Source: Babylonia areolata
Lineage: Eukaryota > Mollusca > Gastropoda > Neogastropoda > Buccinidae
Direction of reading: 5' to 3'
NCBI RefSeq assembly: GCF_041734735.1
Contig: NC_134878.1
Span: forward strand, 17,148,401 to 17,212,400
DNA length: 64,000 bases
Shown here: positions 10,070 through 64,000 of the stretch, piece after piece
How positions within the stretch are numbered: position 1 is the stretch's first letter
Layout: each line of letters opens with the position of its first letter
Program-made: the position numbers and the translations under genes
The notes under the pieces: model-generated
Databases searched by the model: none
What the model was told of the DNA's origin: nothing
Seen by the model: the letters and a program-made list of their open reading frames with translations, nothing else

Positions 10070-12049
10070 TATGCCCTTGAGGTTATGACACGAACTTAAA
10101 ACAGGCATGCTATTGTTAAGAATGTCCGTGACTTTGAATGGGCCGAGCCATCCGGAAGCTGATCTCGTGATAGTTTGAGGCGACCGTGTCGCGCGCGCTC
10201 GCCCGTCATTGTTCACTCCGCCATCAGTGAGTGAGAAAGCCGAAAGAGCATCACGATGACATGTCACGATGACATGTCGGCCGGAGGTCAAAATCTCTCT
10301 CTCCATCCTTCTGTCTTTGTGGCTATCTTTCCTCCTCTCTGCTTCTCTCGTTGTCATTCACATTTGCGGGGGGTGTTTTGGGTGTTTGTGTCAGTGGAAC
10401 GGTGAATTTTTATTGAAGTATGTTTATTATAACATGTTTAAAGAAGTCTGTGTATGGGTTTCTGTGTGTGTGAGTGTATGTGGAGGAGTGGGGTTGGGAT
10501 GCAGAGTTACAGTTTAATGTGAAGGCTGTAATATAATTTAAGGGTTGTCATATAGGGAAAATATTGATGTGCGCCTTCGAGTTGTGGTATGTTTTTGTGT
10601 TAATTGTTAATTTTAAAAAAACAAACACAACTGATTTCAAGAAATTATGTAATTAGTATCTGAAACCGCCATCATTCCCCCATGTCCCTTGCTTTATTTT
10701 TTGAAAAGTTTTATTGCTTTGCAAGCGTGCTACACTCATCGAATGTTTCAGTCTTGGGTAGTTTGCATTGGTGTGCAAGGATGAATGAATGAACAGCGGC
10801 CACAATTCCCTGTGTTCCGGCTTCAGCGTTGATACAGTGAATCTGCTGGTTGACTGACATATGATGCTTTTATGGCTGAACCTGATCTCAGTTTTTGACC
10901 GGATGGCAGCGTCGAGACCTGAATGGCAGTGTGAGTCTGTGTGAACCCTCCAGTTGCTTCGGGAAGAGGCGAAGCCGCCATGGCCATGGAGATAGGTACA
11001 GTCAAAAAACATCTTCGGCCTGTTTATGTGGTGGACAGCCCTTTGTTGACGACAGTATGCCTGCATGTCCGCAGGTGAAACACACACATGCACGCGCGCG
11101 CGCGCGCGCACACACACACACGCACACACAGTGACATATTCGCACGCGCACACTGACACACACACATATATATTTGTTGCACTGTCAGCTCACGCGGCAC
11201 GGGACAATGCTGATATGGCGGCCGCTTGGCCGCACATCCGCATCCACACGTTAAAGATCCTGTAATCCATGTCAGTGGATGGTGAGTTATGGAGATAAGA
11301 AAATACCCAGCACGCATCAACCACAACAGAGTCATCAGTAAGTCGGTGTTGGTCGTATAAGGGAAAGAAGAAGAAGATGATGACGAAGACCGCGGGTTGA
11401 TGGTCCAGACGGCGGTAGTCCTACGGGAGTCTTGGGGCTGTTTTCTGTTCAGAAGTCTAGTTGTTGAAAATGAGGTAGTCAAGCACATTGTGAGAATCGG
11501 TTGTTCGCTGATCGAGGAGGTGCAGTGGTCGTTGAGAAGAAGATTCCAGATGAAATTAAGGACAACTTGACTCGGGCCACTGGACAGTCACTGAGTCACA
11601 GTCCGTCGACGACATGCACGTCCCATGTCGGCGGACTACCGTCAGCAAAGCCGGGGAGCGTCAGCAGCCCTCCCATGGCCGTCCTTTGGCGTGAGTTTAC
11701 GGACCACCGAAACGCAGAGCACGGGAGAATGCGACCCGGACCCGAACCCCAGAGAAGCTGCAACCAGGCAAAGTCAGATGTGCACTGATGCCATCCCATA
11801 GGAACTGAACTTTGAACACGCCGGAGACTGAGGCGTTGGCAACGTTGGCCATCCCAAACCACTGCATGGCCGCCGCAAACCAGCGTAACAGGGAGGGGAT
11901 CTTGGCCACAGTTGCATCAGCGGCCGCTCCCCCAAGAGTTGTCCTGAAACCTCGCGGATCGAGTGGGTCTCATGCTCGGGTTTCGCCGGCCCTCGACAAA
12001 TCATGTCCATATTCATCAGTATCATTATGCACTAAATCATACGCACGTA

Positions 12050-12082
<33 letters not shown>

Positions 12083-12534
12083 CTGTACACACACTGCACA
12101 CACACGGCACAATCATAAAGGCCTCAGTTCATCATCAAGTTCATCATCATCATTGACAATGACGCATACTGTATAAACTGACAGCGTCAGTTATGTGCAT
12201 CTCATGACACATAAAGTAGAACAAGTCCACTCTCTCTGTCCAGTCTCTGTCTCTCGCATTGTCAGCCAAGATGAACGCCGCCACGCGGCCCGTTTGCGAA
12301 TGTCAGGCATTTGAAAGTGTTGACTTGAAACTGCGAGCATGCACTGGTATAGAGGTAGCCGAGCGTAGTGTGAAGCAATCTTCACTTTGACTGACAGGCC
12401 TGAGCGATAAAATGAATGTTAGTTGTGACGTCAGTTGTTTGTCCAGACTTACCGTTTACGATATTCCGACTCAACTCGTCCTGCAAAAGTGATGGGAAGC
12501 CGTCGAGCTTCCTAAATTAATCCAGAGTCGCGTA
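9780..12534. other. intergenic between the C45 gene and the LINE
   Basis: Contains a GT run at 10039-10067, a CG/CA run at about 11080-11165, a SINE fragment at 11236-11330 and a GC-richer block at about 11380-12000. A minus-strand frame of about 100 codons at 11697-11997 looks non-repetitive (VAKIPSLLRWFAAAMQWFGM), but it has no recognisable homology and no clear splice sites. The promoter of the C45 gene should lie here but no core element is evident. Confidence 0.5.
11236..11330 (+). mobile_element. SINE family B internal fragment
   Basis: GTTAAAGATCCTGTAATCCA and the following GGGTTATGGAAACAAGAA-like stretch match the middle of the SINE at 58859-59248. Confidence 0.65.
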
Positions 12535-15500
12535 GCCAGTGTTGAGTTTTGTTGGCTTTCAAGTCTTTTGTAGCGTTAGTCTTGAAGTTTCACAGCAGCT
12601 GTTGTTCAGTCGTAGCCCGCAGTGGGTCCTACGGTTACAGACTCAGTGTGGCGCCTTTAACTGGCCTCCTGTATGCCATCTGCGACTTAATTACTGTCAG
12701 GCATGTTGTCAGGTCAGGTCATTAGATCTGCTACTGGTAACCTGTAATCCAGTACAACCTGTTCAGGGTCGGGTTGCCGGCGACTAAACCGGCACTCCCA
12801 CTGCTCCCTTCCGGGACTGGTGAGGCGGGTGGCTAGACACCCTTATGGAGATCCATAAAAGGGCGTCGGCTCAGGAGAGCCACCGACGGCCATCTAGCTC
12901 CACTGTGCTGTGTGCATGCCACACGCAGTTGGCCCCCGGGGTGTGTCTACCCATGCATGCGAAGTCTGGATCCGGCAGAATCTGCGGAAGAAACCTATCG
13001 GTTCAACGGAGAGGAAGGCGGTTACAGCAACGCACTGTGGAGTGCAGAGAGCAAGATGAGACACCGAAAGGATATCTTGGTCATCCACTGCATCCGTGCT
13101 CATCCTCCAGTCGTCTCGACTTAGTCTTGCCACTGGAAATTGGTGGACCCGGACGAGAGAGTGAGGTTGACGTTGCGCAACTCCTCTTCACTTTAAACAA
13201 ACTCATCGCGCAAGTCATCAGTCATCCAAAATGACCTTTCATCCTTCATCATTTCATCACCCCCAAGTCCTGTGGCGACAGGCGAGCGACGAAACGACAG
13301 GTGTGGGTACACTGGCAGTCGCAGCCGCAGACCTGCACGCAGGCGGCTCAGGCCATAGGATCGTTCTTCGTCGACAGGAGCAGCGATGGAGCTCGGCAGC
13401 CGTCTGAGCGTCTGAGCAGCCCTCTTTAGGAATGCACTGCTCACCTCCCTGGCATGAGGAAGGGGCTAGAAAAGGTGCCCTAAAAATTGCCTGCTCCATA
13501 TCACCCTGGCCAGCATACCGCGGCTGGCGGGGACCCTACATCAGCGGTCGAAACAAAAAGAAAGAAAAGAAAAAAACAAGGATCGTTCCTCTCACCATTG
13601 GTGCTTGGAACATAAGGACTCTCCTGGACAGAGATAACGCGGACAGACCCCAAAGGAGAACGGCACTAGTTGCATCCGAACTCACCAGATACAACATTGA
13701 CATCGCAGCCTTGAGTGAGACTCGGCTTGCAGGCGAAGGCGAGCTCTGTGAACGGGGATCTGGTTACACCTTCTTCTGGAGTGGACGAGGAAGCGAAGAG
13801 CGACGTGAGGCTGGCGTTGGTTTTGCAGTAAAAACAGCACTTGTCAGCAAGCTAGCTGGAATCCCAAAGGGAGTCAACGATAGGCTTATGACCATGAAAC
13901 TCCCACTGGCATCTGGCCAGAAGCACCTCACCATTGTCAGTGCCTACGCCCCAACCATGACCAACCCGGATGAAGTGAAGGCGAAGTTCTACGAGGACCT
14001 TCACTCTGTCATTGCTGCTATCCCTAAAGCAGACAAGCTCATCATTCTTGGGGACTTCAATGCTAGAGTTGGCTCTGACTACATCTCCTGGGATGGAGTG
14101 ATTGGAAAGCACGGTGTGGGCCACTGCAACCCAAATGGATTGCTTTTGCTTCAGACTTGTGCAGAGCACGAACTGCTGATAACCAACACAATTTTCTGCC
14201 TCCCTACCCGTAACAGGACGTCATGGATGCACCCACGCTCAAAGCATTGGCATCTCATCGATTACGTCATCGTCAGGAAAAGGGATAGGCAAGATGTACG
14301 TGTAACAAAGACCATGTGCGGCGCTGAGTGTTGGACAGACCATCGCCTTGTAGTCTCGAAGCTGAATATTCGAATCCAGCCCAAGAGACGCCCCCAAGGC
14401 CAGAAGGCTCCAAAACGGCTCAACATTGCTAAGCTGAATAACATCACCATCAAACAGTCCTTTGTGGAGCTGCTGGAAGATCGTCTGGAATCCGCCTCTC
14501 TGGACAACCAGAATGTGGAGTCTGACTGGAGGACCCTGCATGAGCTGATCTATAGTACAGCTTCAGAGACCCTGGGACCCATGACCAGAAAGCACAAAGA
14601 CTGGTTTGATGAAAACTGTGATGAAATCAAGCAGCTTCTGGATGAGAAACGCCGTCTGCATCAAGCCTACCTGAGCAACCCAAAGTCCACATCAAAAAAG
14701 GATGCGTACGATGCCATCCGCAGGACTGTTCAGCAGAAGTTACGCCAGATGCAGGATAAGTGGCTGAGTGACAAAGCTGATGAGATCCAGGGATATACTG
14801 ACAGGCACGATATGAAGAGGTTCTATGATGCCTTAAAAGAAGTCTACGGCCCCACATCCTCAGGATCATCCCCCCTCCTCAGTGCAGATGGGAATACCTT
14901 GATCACCGAGAAGGAGAAAATTCTCGAACGCTGGGCTGAGCACTTCAACAGTGTCTTAAATCGCCCTTCCTTCATAAATGATGAAGCCATAGACCGTCTC
15001 CCACAAGTCCCCATCAACAAAGCACTGGACGATCCGCCAACACTTCTTGAGACCCAGAAAGCAATCCGTCTGCTATCCAGTGGCAAAGCACCTGGCTCAG
15101 ACTCCATACCAGCAGAGGTCTACAAGGATGGAGGTACTGTGCTGACTGAGAAGCTCCATCAGCTGTACTCACTCATGTGGAAAGAAGAGACGATCCCCCA
15201 GGATTTCAAAGATGCATCTATCATTCACTTGTACAAGCGAAAGGGGAACCGGCAAGCCTGTGATAACCATCGGGGCATTTCCTTGCTCTCCATCGCAGGC
15301 AAGATACTTGCCAGGATCCTACTAAACCGCCTCACAGCACACCTTGACCAAGGTCATTTGCCTGAGAGCCAATGTGGATTCCGGAAAGAGCGCGGAACCA
15401 CCGACATGGTGTTTGCTGCAAGGCAGCTGCAAGAGAAATGTCAGGAGCAAAATGCTGATCTGTTCTCCACCTATGTCGACCTCACTAAGGCCTTCGACAC

Positions 15501-16905
15501 CGTGAGTAGAGAGGGACTGTGGAAGATCATGGCCAAGTACGGATGCCCTCGGAAATTTATTTCCTTGGTCAGCCAATTACATGAAGGCATGCAGGCTCGA
15601 GTCCAGGACAATGGCGAAACATCTGCTCCTTTTGCTGTCACAAATGGTGTCAAGCAAGGCTGCGTCCTTGCTCCAACGCTGTTCAGCCTCATGTTCTCTG
15701 CAATGCTTACTGATGCCTTCAGAGATGGCGATGTTGGAATCGGCCTAAAGTACCGAACAGATGGCAAGTTGTTTAACCTCAGAAGGCTTCAAGCAAAAAC
15801 GAAGGTCATGACAGACATCATCAGAGACTTTTTGTTTGCTGATGATTGTGCCCTCAACACTGGATCTGAAGCTGACATGCAACTCAGTGTCGACAAGTTT
15901 ACCACTGCCAGCAGGAACTTCGGCCTTACCATCAGCACAAGGAAAACTGAAGTTCTCCATCAGCCAGCCCCAGGGAAACCCTATGTTGAGCCCAACACCA
16001 CAGTCAACGGTCAGAGACTCAGTGCGGTGGAGCGGTTCACATACCTTGGCAGCACACTGTCACGAAATGCAACCATCGACGATGAAGTGAACGTCAGGAT
16101 TGCAAGAGCAAGCGCAACTTTTGGCAGACTCAGTGCAAATGTCTGGAACAGAAGAGGCATTAGTCTTGAGATCAAGCTAAAGGTCTACAGAGCAGTAGTT
16201 CTCCCCACACTACTGTACGCCTGCGAAACTTGGACAGTGTACCAACGACATGCCAAGAAGCTGAACCACTTCCACACAACATGCCTCAGGAAGCTACTGA
16301 ACATCAAGTGGCAAGACAGGACCCCAGACACAGAGGTGCTCGCAAAAGCCACCCTTCCCAGCATCTTCACCATCCTGATGCAGTCCCAGCTTCGCTGGGC
16401 TGGACACGTGGCGCGCATGCCAGACCATCGGCTGCCCAAAAGGCTCTTCTATGGCGAGCTGCAACAAGGGAAGAGATCACACGGAGGTCAGAAGAAGCGC
16501 TTCAGAGATACTCTGAAAGTCTCTCTTAAAGCGTTTGATATCAACCCTGACTCCTGGGAGGAATCTGCAGTGGACCGTGACAAATGGCGCGCTGCTGTGC
16601 ACAAAGGCGCCAAGTTGTGCGAGGCCAACAGGACTGCTGCAGCTGTTCAGAAGAGGCAGGCCAGAAAGTCATGGGCAAACAAGCTCCCTGACAATGATAT
16701 GCCTGTCTTTGTCTGCCCCAACTGTCAGCGAACATTTCGTGCGCAGATTGGACTATTCAGCCATCTGCGCATTCACAGATAGATTCATGAGCATCCTCCC
16801 CCCCACCCCACCACCACCCTCCCCCCATCCCCCAGCTGGATGACAACGATGGTCATCATCGATCTCGATGGACACACCACCACCACTGTCAGGCTGCATT
16901 GCCAA
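12535..16905 (+). mobile_element. APE-type non-LTR retrotransposon (LINE), apparently intact ORF
   Basis: A GC-balanced block that differs from the AT-rich flanks. The 5' region (about 12535-13430) has no strong coding signal apart from a weak frame at 12845-13234. The main ORF is at 13432-16782. The 3' UTR is short and ends in a CACACCACCACCAC stretch near 16895. The 5' boundary is estimated and no target-site duplication was located. It sits about 670 bases upstream of the MED23 start codon. Confidence 0.85.
13432..16782 (+). CDS. LINE endonuclease / reverse transcriptase with C-terminal zinc finger (1116 aa)
   Basis: An apurinic-type endonuclease occupies roughly residues 50-320, with GAWNIRTL, SETR, YAPT, LGDFNARVG (about residue 206) and DHRLVV (about 303). 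A reverse transcriptase spans about 530-850. It has GKAPGSDSIPAEVYKDGG, YVDLTKAFDT (about 681), GVKQGC (about 739) and the catalytic FADD at 802-805, where many LINEs have YADD. The C terminus has one C2H2 finger, C-x2-C-x12-H-x3-H, from about residue 1095. There is no in-frame stop over 3.3 kb. The clade cannot be fixed without a tree; an RTE-like or related APE clade is possible. Start codon choice is uncertain; residues before about 50 may be untranslated. Confidence 0.93.
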   Translation: MHCSPPWHEEGARKGALKIACSISPWPAYRGWRGPYISGRNKKKEKKKTRIVPLTIGAWNIRTLLDRDNADRPQRRTALVASELTRYNIDIAALSETRLAGEGELCERGSGYTFFWSGRGSEERREAGVGFAVKTALVSKLAGIPKGVNDRLMTMKLPLASGQKHLTIVSAYAPTMTNPDEVKAKFYEDLHSVIAAIPKADKLIILGDFNARVGSDYISWDGVIGKHGVGHCNPNGLLLLQTCAEHELLITNTIFCLPTRNRTSWMHPRSKHWHLIDYVIVRKRDRQDVRVTKTMCGAECWTDHRLVVSKLNIRIQPKRRPQGQKAPKRLNIAKLNNITIKQSFVELLEDRLESASLDNQNVESDWRTLHELIYSTASETLGPMTRKHKDWFDENCDEIKQLLDEKRRLHQAYLSNPKSTSKKDAYDAIRRTVQQKLRQMQDKWLSDKADEIQGYTDRHDMKRFYDALKEVYGPTSSGSSPLLSADGNTLITEKEKILERWAEHFNSVLNRPSFINDEAIDRLPQVPINKALDDPPTLLETQKAIRLLSSGKAPGSDSIPAEVYKDGGTVLTEKLHQLYSLMWKEETIPQDFKDASIIHLYKRKGNRQACDNHRGISLLSIAGKILARILLNRLTAHLDQGHLPESQCGFRKERGTTDMVFAARQLQEKCQEQNADLFSTYVDLTKAFDTVSREGLWKIMAKYGCPRKFISLVSQLHEGMQARVQDNGETSAPFAVTNGVKQGCVLAPTLFSLMFSAMLTDAFRDGDVGIGLKYRTDGKLFNLRRLQAKTKVMTDIIRDFLFADDCALNTGSEADMQLSVDKFTTASRNFGLTISTRKTEVLHQPAPGKPYVEPNTTVNGQRLSAVERFTYLGSTLSRNATIDDEVNVRIARASATFGRLSANVWNRRGISLEIKLKVYRAVVLPTLLYACETWTVYQRHAKKLNHFHTTCLRKLLNIKWQDRTPDTEVLAKATLPSIFTILMQSQLRWAGHVARMPDHRLPKRLFYGELQQGKRSHGGQKKRFRDTLKVSLKAFDINPDSWEESAVDRDKWRAAVHKGAKLCEANRTAAAVQKRQARKSWANKLPDNDMPVFVCPNCQRTFRAQIGLFSHLRIHR

Positions 16906-17575
16906 CAAACGACAGGTCACAATATATGCCGCAACACTGATAACGAGTTGCTCAAAGAAACACGTTATCCCCGGCCGAACCAGATGGCGTGGTACTGAAC
17001 TTGGCACGGGAATTAGGTAGTCTTTCACTCTCTAGTCGCGCTGGCTGAAGAGCTGCACTGTGAGCGGTTGACACCATCGCACGCTTGCAGACAGCTATTG
17101 GGAGTAAAATCTGTTCAAGTCGGAGAAAAATGTATGGCCGGCGAAGCAAAAATAGTTGGTGCTATTTTTAATTAGGTGACAGTTCATTCCACATCAGTGT
17201 GAATCAGTAAGACTAACTCAGTTACAAAAAGGTATCGGCCACTTTCTTGTGTTTGCAATTGAACTTCGACATTTTTTTTTCTATCGCCGGCTGAGTATTT
17301 CATCAGTGTAGGCCTAGGCCAGTGAACTTGAACTGAGAAAAGAACTGGTCGACCGGCAAAGCATGACCATAAAAAGTTTGTCCGCAGGATTAAATTTATT
17401 TGGCAACATATCTTCAAAAAGACAAAACCGGCACAGTCGCTGCACATCCGGTCTGATGTGTTTTTGTTCTGGAGCTCCTCGTGATGATGGATTGAATAAT
17501 GTTTTCCGTTCTCTTTTGAATTTTCATTTTACGTGTGTTCAGGAATTACGGTGATAAGCCTGTCTCACATTCACA
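16906..17575 (+). promoter_or_regulatory. MED23: MED23 upstream region, putative promoter and 5' UTR
   Basis: About 670 bases of single-copy-looking sequence between the LINE and the MED23 start codon. An inverted CCAAT box (ATTGG) lies at 17097-17101. An in-frame TAA at 17555-17557 lies seven codons before the ATG, which supports that ATG if this part of the transcript is unspliced. No TATA box is obvious. Promoter assignment is inferred from position only. Confidence 0.45.
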
Positions 17576-62170
<44,595 letters not shown>

Positions 62171-62188
<18 letters not shown>

Positions 62189-63575
62189 GTCTGTGTCACA
62201 CCATCTCTCTCTTCACTCTTGGCTTTTCTGTGGCTGTCTGTACAAGTTTCATGGTCTGTGTCACACCGTCTCTCTTCACTCTTGGCTTTTCTGTGGCTGT
62301 CTGTACAAGTTTCATGGTCTGTGTCACACCATCTCTGTCTTCACTCTTGGCTTTTCTGTGGCTGTCTGTACAAGTTTCATGGTCTGTGTCACACCATCTC
62401 TCTCTTCACTCTTGGCTTTTCTGTGGCTGTCTGTACAAGTTTCATGGTCTGTGTCTCACCATCTCTCTCTTCACTCTTGGCTTTTCTGTGGCTGTCTGTA
62501 CAAGTTTCATGGTCTGTGTCTCACTGTCTCTCTCTTCACTCTTGGCTTTTCTGTGGCTGTCTGTACAAGTTTCATGGTCTGTGTCACACCATCTCTCTCT
62601 TCACTATTGGCTTTTCTGTGGTTGTCTGTACAAGTTTCATGGTCTGTGTCACAGCATCTCTCTATTCACTCTTGGCTTTTCTGTGGCTGTCTGTACAAGT
62701 TTCATGGTCTGTGTCACACCATCTCTGTCTTCACTCTTGGCTTTTCTGTGGCTGTCTGTACAAGTTTCATGGTCTGTGTCACACCATCTCTCTCTTCACT
62801 CTTGGCTTTTCTGTGGCTGTTGGTACAAGTTTCATGGTCTGTGTCTCACTGTCTCTCTTCACTCTTGGCTTTTCTGTGGCTGTTGGTACAAGTTTCATGG
62901 TCTGTGTCACACCATCTCTCTCTTCACTCTTGGCTTTTCTGTGGCTGTTGGTACAAGTTTCATGGTCTGTGTCACACCATCTCTCTCTTCACTCTTGGCT
63001 TTTCTGTGGCTGTCTGTACAAGTTTCATGGTCTGTGTCACACCATCTCTCTCTTCACTCTTGGCTTTTCTGTGGCTGTCTGTACAAGTTTCATGGTCTGT
63101 GTCACACCATCTCTGTCTTCACTCTTGGCTTTTCTGTGGCTGTCTGTACAAGTTTCATGGTCTGTGTCTCACCATCTCTGTCTCCACTCTTGGCTTTTCT
63201 GTGGCTGTCTGTACAAGTTTCATGGTCTGTGTCACACCGTCTCTCTTCACTCTTGGCTTTTCTGTGGCTGTCTGTAAAAGTTTCATGGTCTGTGTCACAC
63301 CATCTCTCTCTTCACTCTTGGCTTTTCTGTGGCTGTCTGTACAAGTTTCATGGTCTGTGTCACACCGTCTCTCTTCACTCTTGGCTTTTCTGTGGCTGTC
63401 TGTACAAGTTTCATGGTCTGTGTCTCACCATCTCTCTCTTCACTCTTGGCTTTTCTGTGGCTGTCTGTACAAGTTTCATGGTCTGTGTCTCACCATCTCT
63501 CTCTTCACTCTTGGCTTTTCTGTGGCTGTCTGTACAAGTTTCATGGTCTGTGTCACACCATCTCTCTCTTCACTC
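62171..63575. repeat. exon 24 donor-derived minisatellite (63-65 bp, 22 copies)
   Basis: The unit begins with the last 18 bases of exon 24 and its donor (CTGTACAAGTTTCATG-GTCTG), then CACACCATCTCTCTCTTCAC and TCTTGGCTTTTCTGTGGCT. The first copy is the real exon end. Copies differ by few substitutions and by a two-base CT indel. No stop occurs in any forward frame, giving artefactual frames of 363-532 codons. Confidence 0.97.
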
Positions 63576-63898
63576 GCGGCATGGTTTATGTTGCACCATC
63601 TTTCTTTCTTCACTTTTGGCTGTTCTGTTTGGCTTTTTCCCCACCCTCTTCTCCACCTGTGTGCTTGCATGCTAATGTTATCGAATTGTGTTTTAAGTTA
63701 TGGTTCAGGTGAAAGAGTGGTATTTATGTGTACAGATGTATAGATGTGAATACACAAGCACATATTCTGCAGTTAGTCAGTGTGAGTGTGGGTCTGTATG
63801 TGGGCCAGTGGGCATGTGAATGTATGAGTGCATGCTTAAACCTATATGACTTTTGAGAACTTAGTTTTGCATTATTTATTATAGATATATAAGTGTGC

Positions 63899-63934
<36 letters not shown>

Positions 63935-64000
63935 AGGTCAGATTTGTTGAAGATACCTTTCAGATACCATCTTACTGAAACAGAGAATCAGTGATGTTAC
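63576..64000 (+). other. MED23: MED23 intron 24, start
   Basis: GT-rich then AT-rich sequence with a (GA)n run at 63902-63931. No further exon is seen before the edge. Confidence 0.75.

Noticed and set aside
11697-11997. Minus-strand frame of about 100 codons in a GC-richer block
   Set aside because: The composition is protein-like but there is no recognised homology, no clear splice sites and no neighbouring exon. Kept only as a note in the intergenic entry.
12845-13234. Possible first ORF of the LINE
   Set aside because: 129 codons with no recognisable domain and overlapped by other short frames. More likely 5' UTR.

Overview
The window is eukaryotic and most likely from a mollusc, probably a gastropod. 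It has spliced genes with large introns, dense CA/GT microsatellites, and several tRNA-headed SINE families. Two host genes could be rebuilt exon by exon with consistent splice phases. The organism call is an inference from repeat style and protein similarity; no taxon-diagnostic gene is present.

Layout. 1-4257: intergenic, with SINE copies and a 60-bp satellite. 4258-4763 (minus): the last two exons of an unidentified gene, cut by a 100-N assembly gap at 4764-4863. 4975-9761 (minus): a complete four-exon gene of 383 codons for a peptidase C45 / Tan-like N-terminal-nucleophile hydrolase (beta-alanyl amine hydrolase type). 9800-12500: intergenic. About 12535-16905 (plus): a LINE with one uninterrupted 1116-codon endonuclease, reverse transcriptase and zinc-finger ORF. 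17576 to beyond 62188 (plus): MED23, the Mediator tail subunit. Twenty-four exons encode the first 1007 codons; the remaining part, roughly a quarter judging by the human protein, lies beyond the right edge.

The MED23 introns hold a piggyBac-like DNA transposon with matching terminal inverted repeats (intron 1), tRNA-derived SINEs in both orientations, copies of an unclassified element ending in TGACTCACTTGTG, and many tandem arrays.

The most unusual observation is that several arrays are built from the splice junctions of adjacent exons. The end and 5' splice site of exon 24 recur 22 times. The start and 3' splice site of exon 16 recur about 10 times upstream, and its end and 5' splice site about 5 times downstream. 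The start of exon 24 recurs in intron 23. A roughly 175-bp dimeric array in intron 14 carries copies resembling the exon 15 acceptor. The last coding segment of the C45 gene, with its stop codon, is also duplicated in tandem. Whether these decoy sites affect splicing is testable but cannot be seen here. The two host genes have no obvious functional link.
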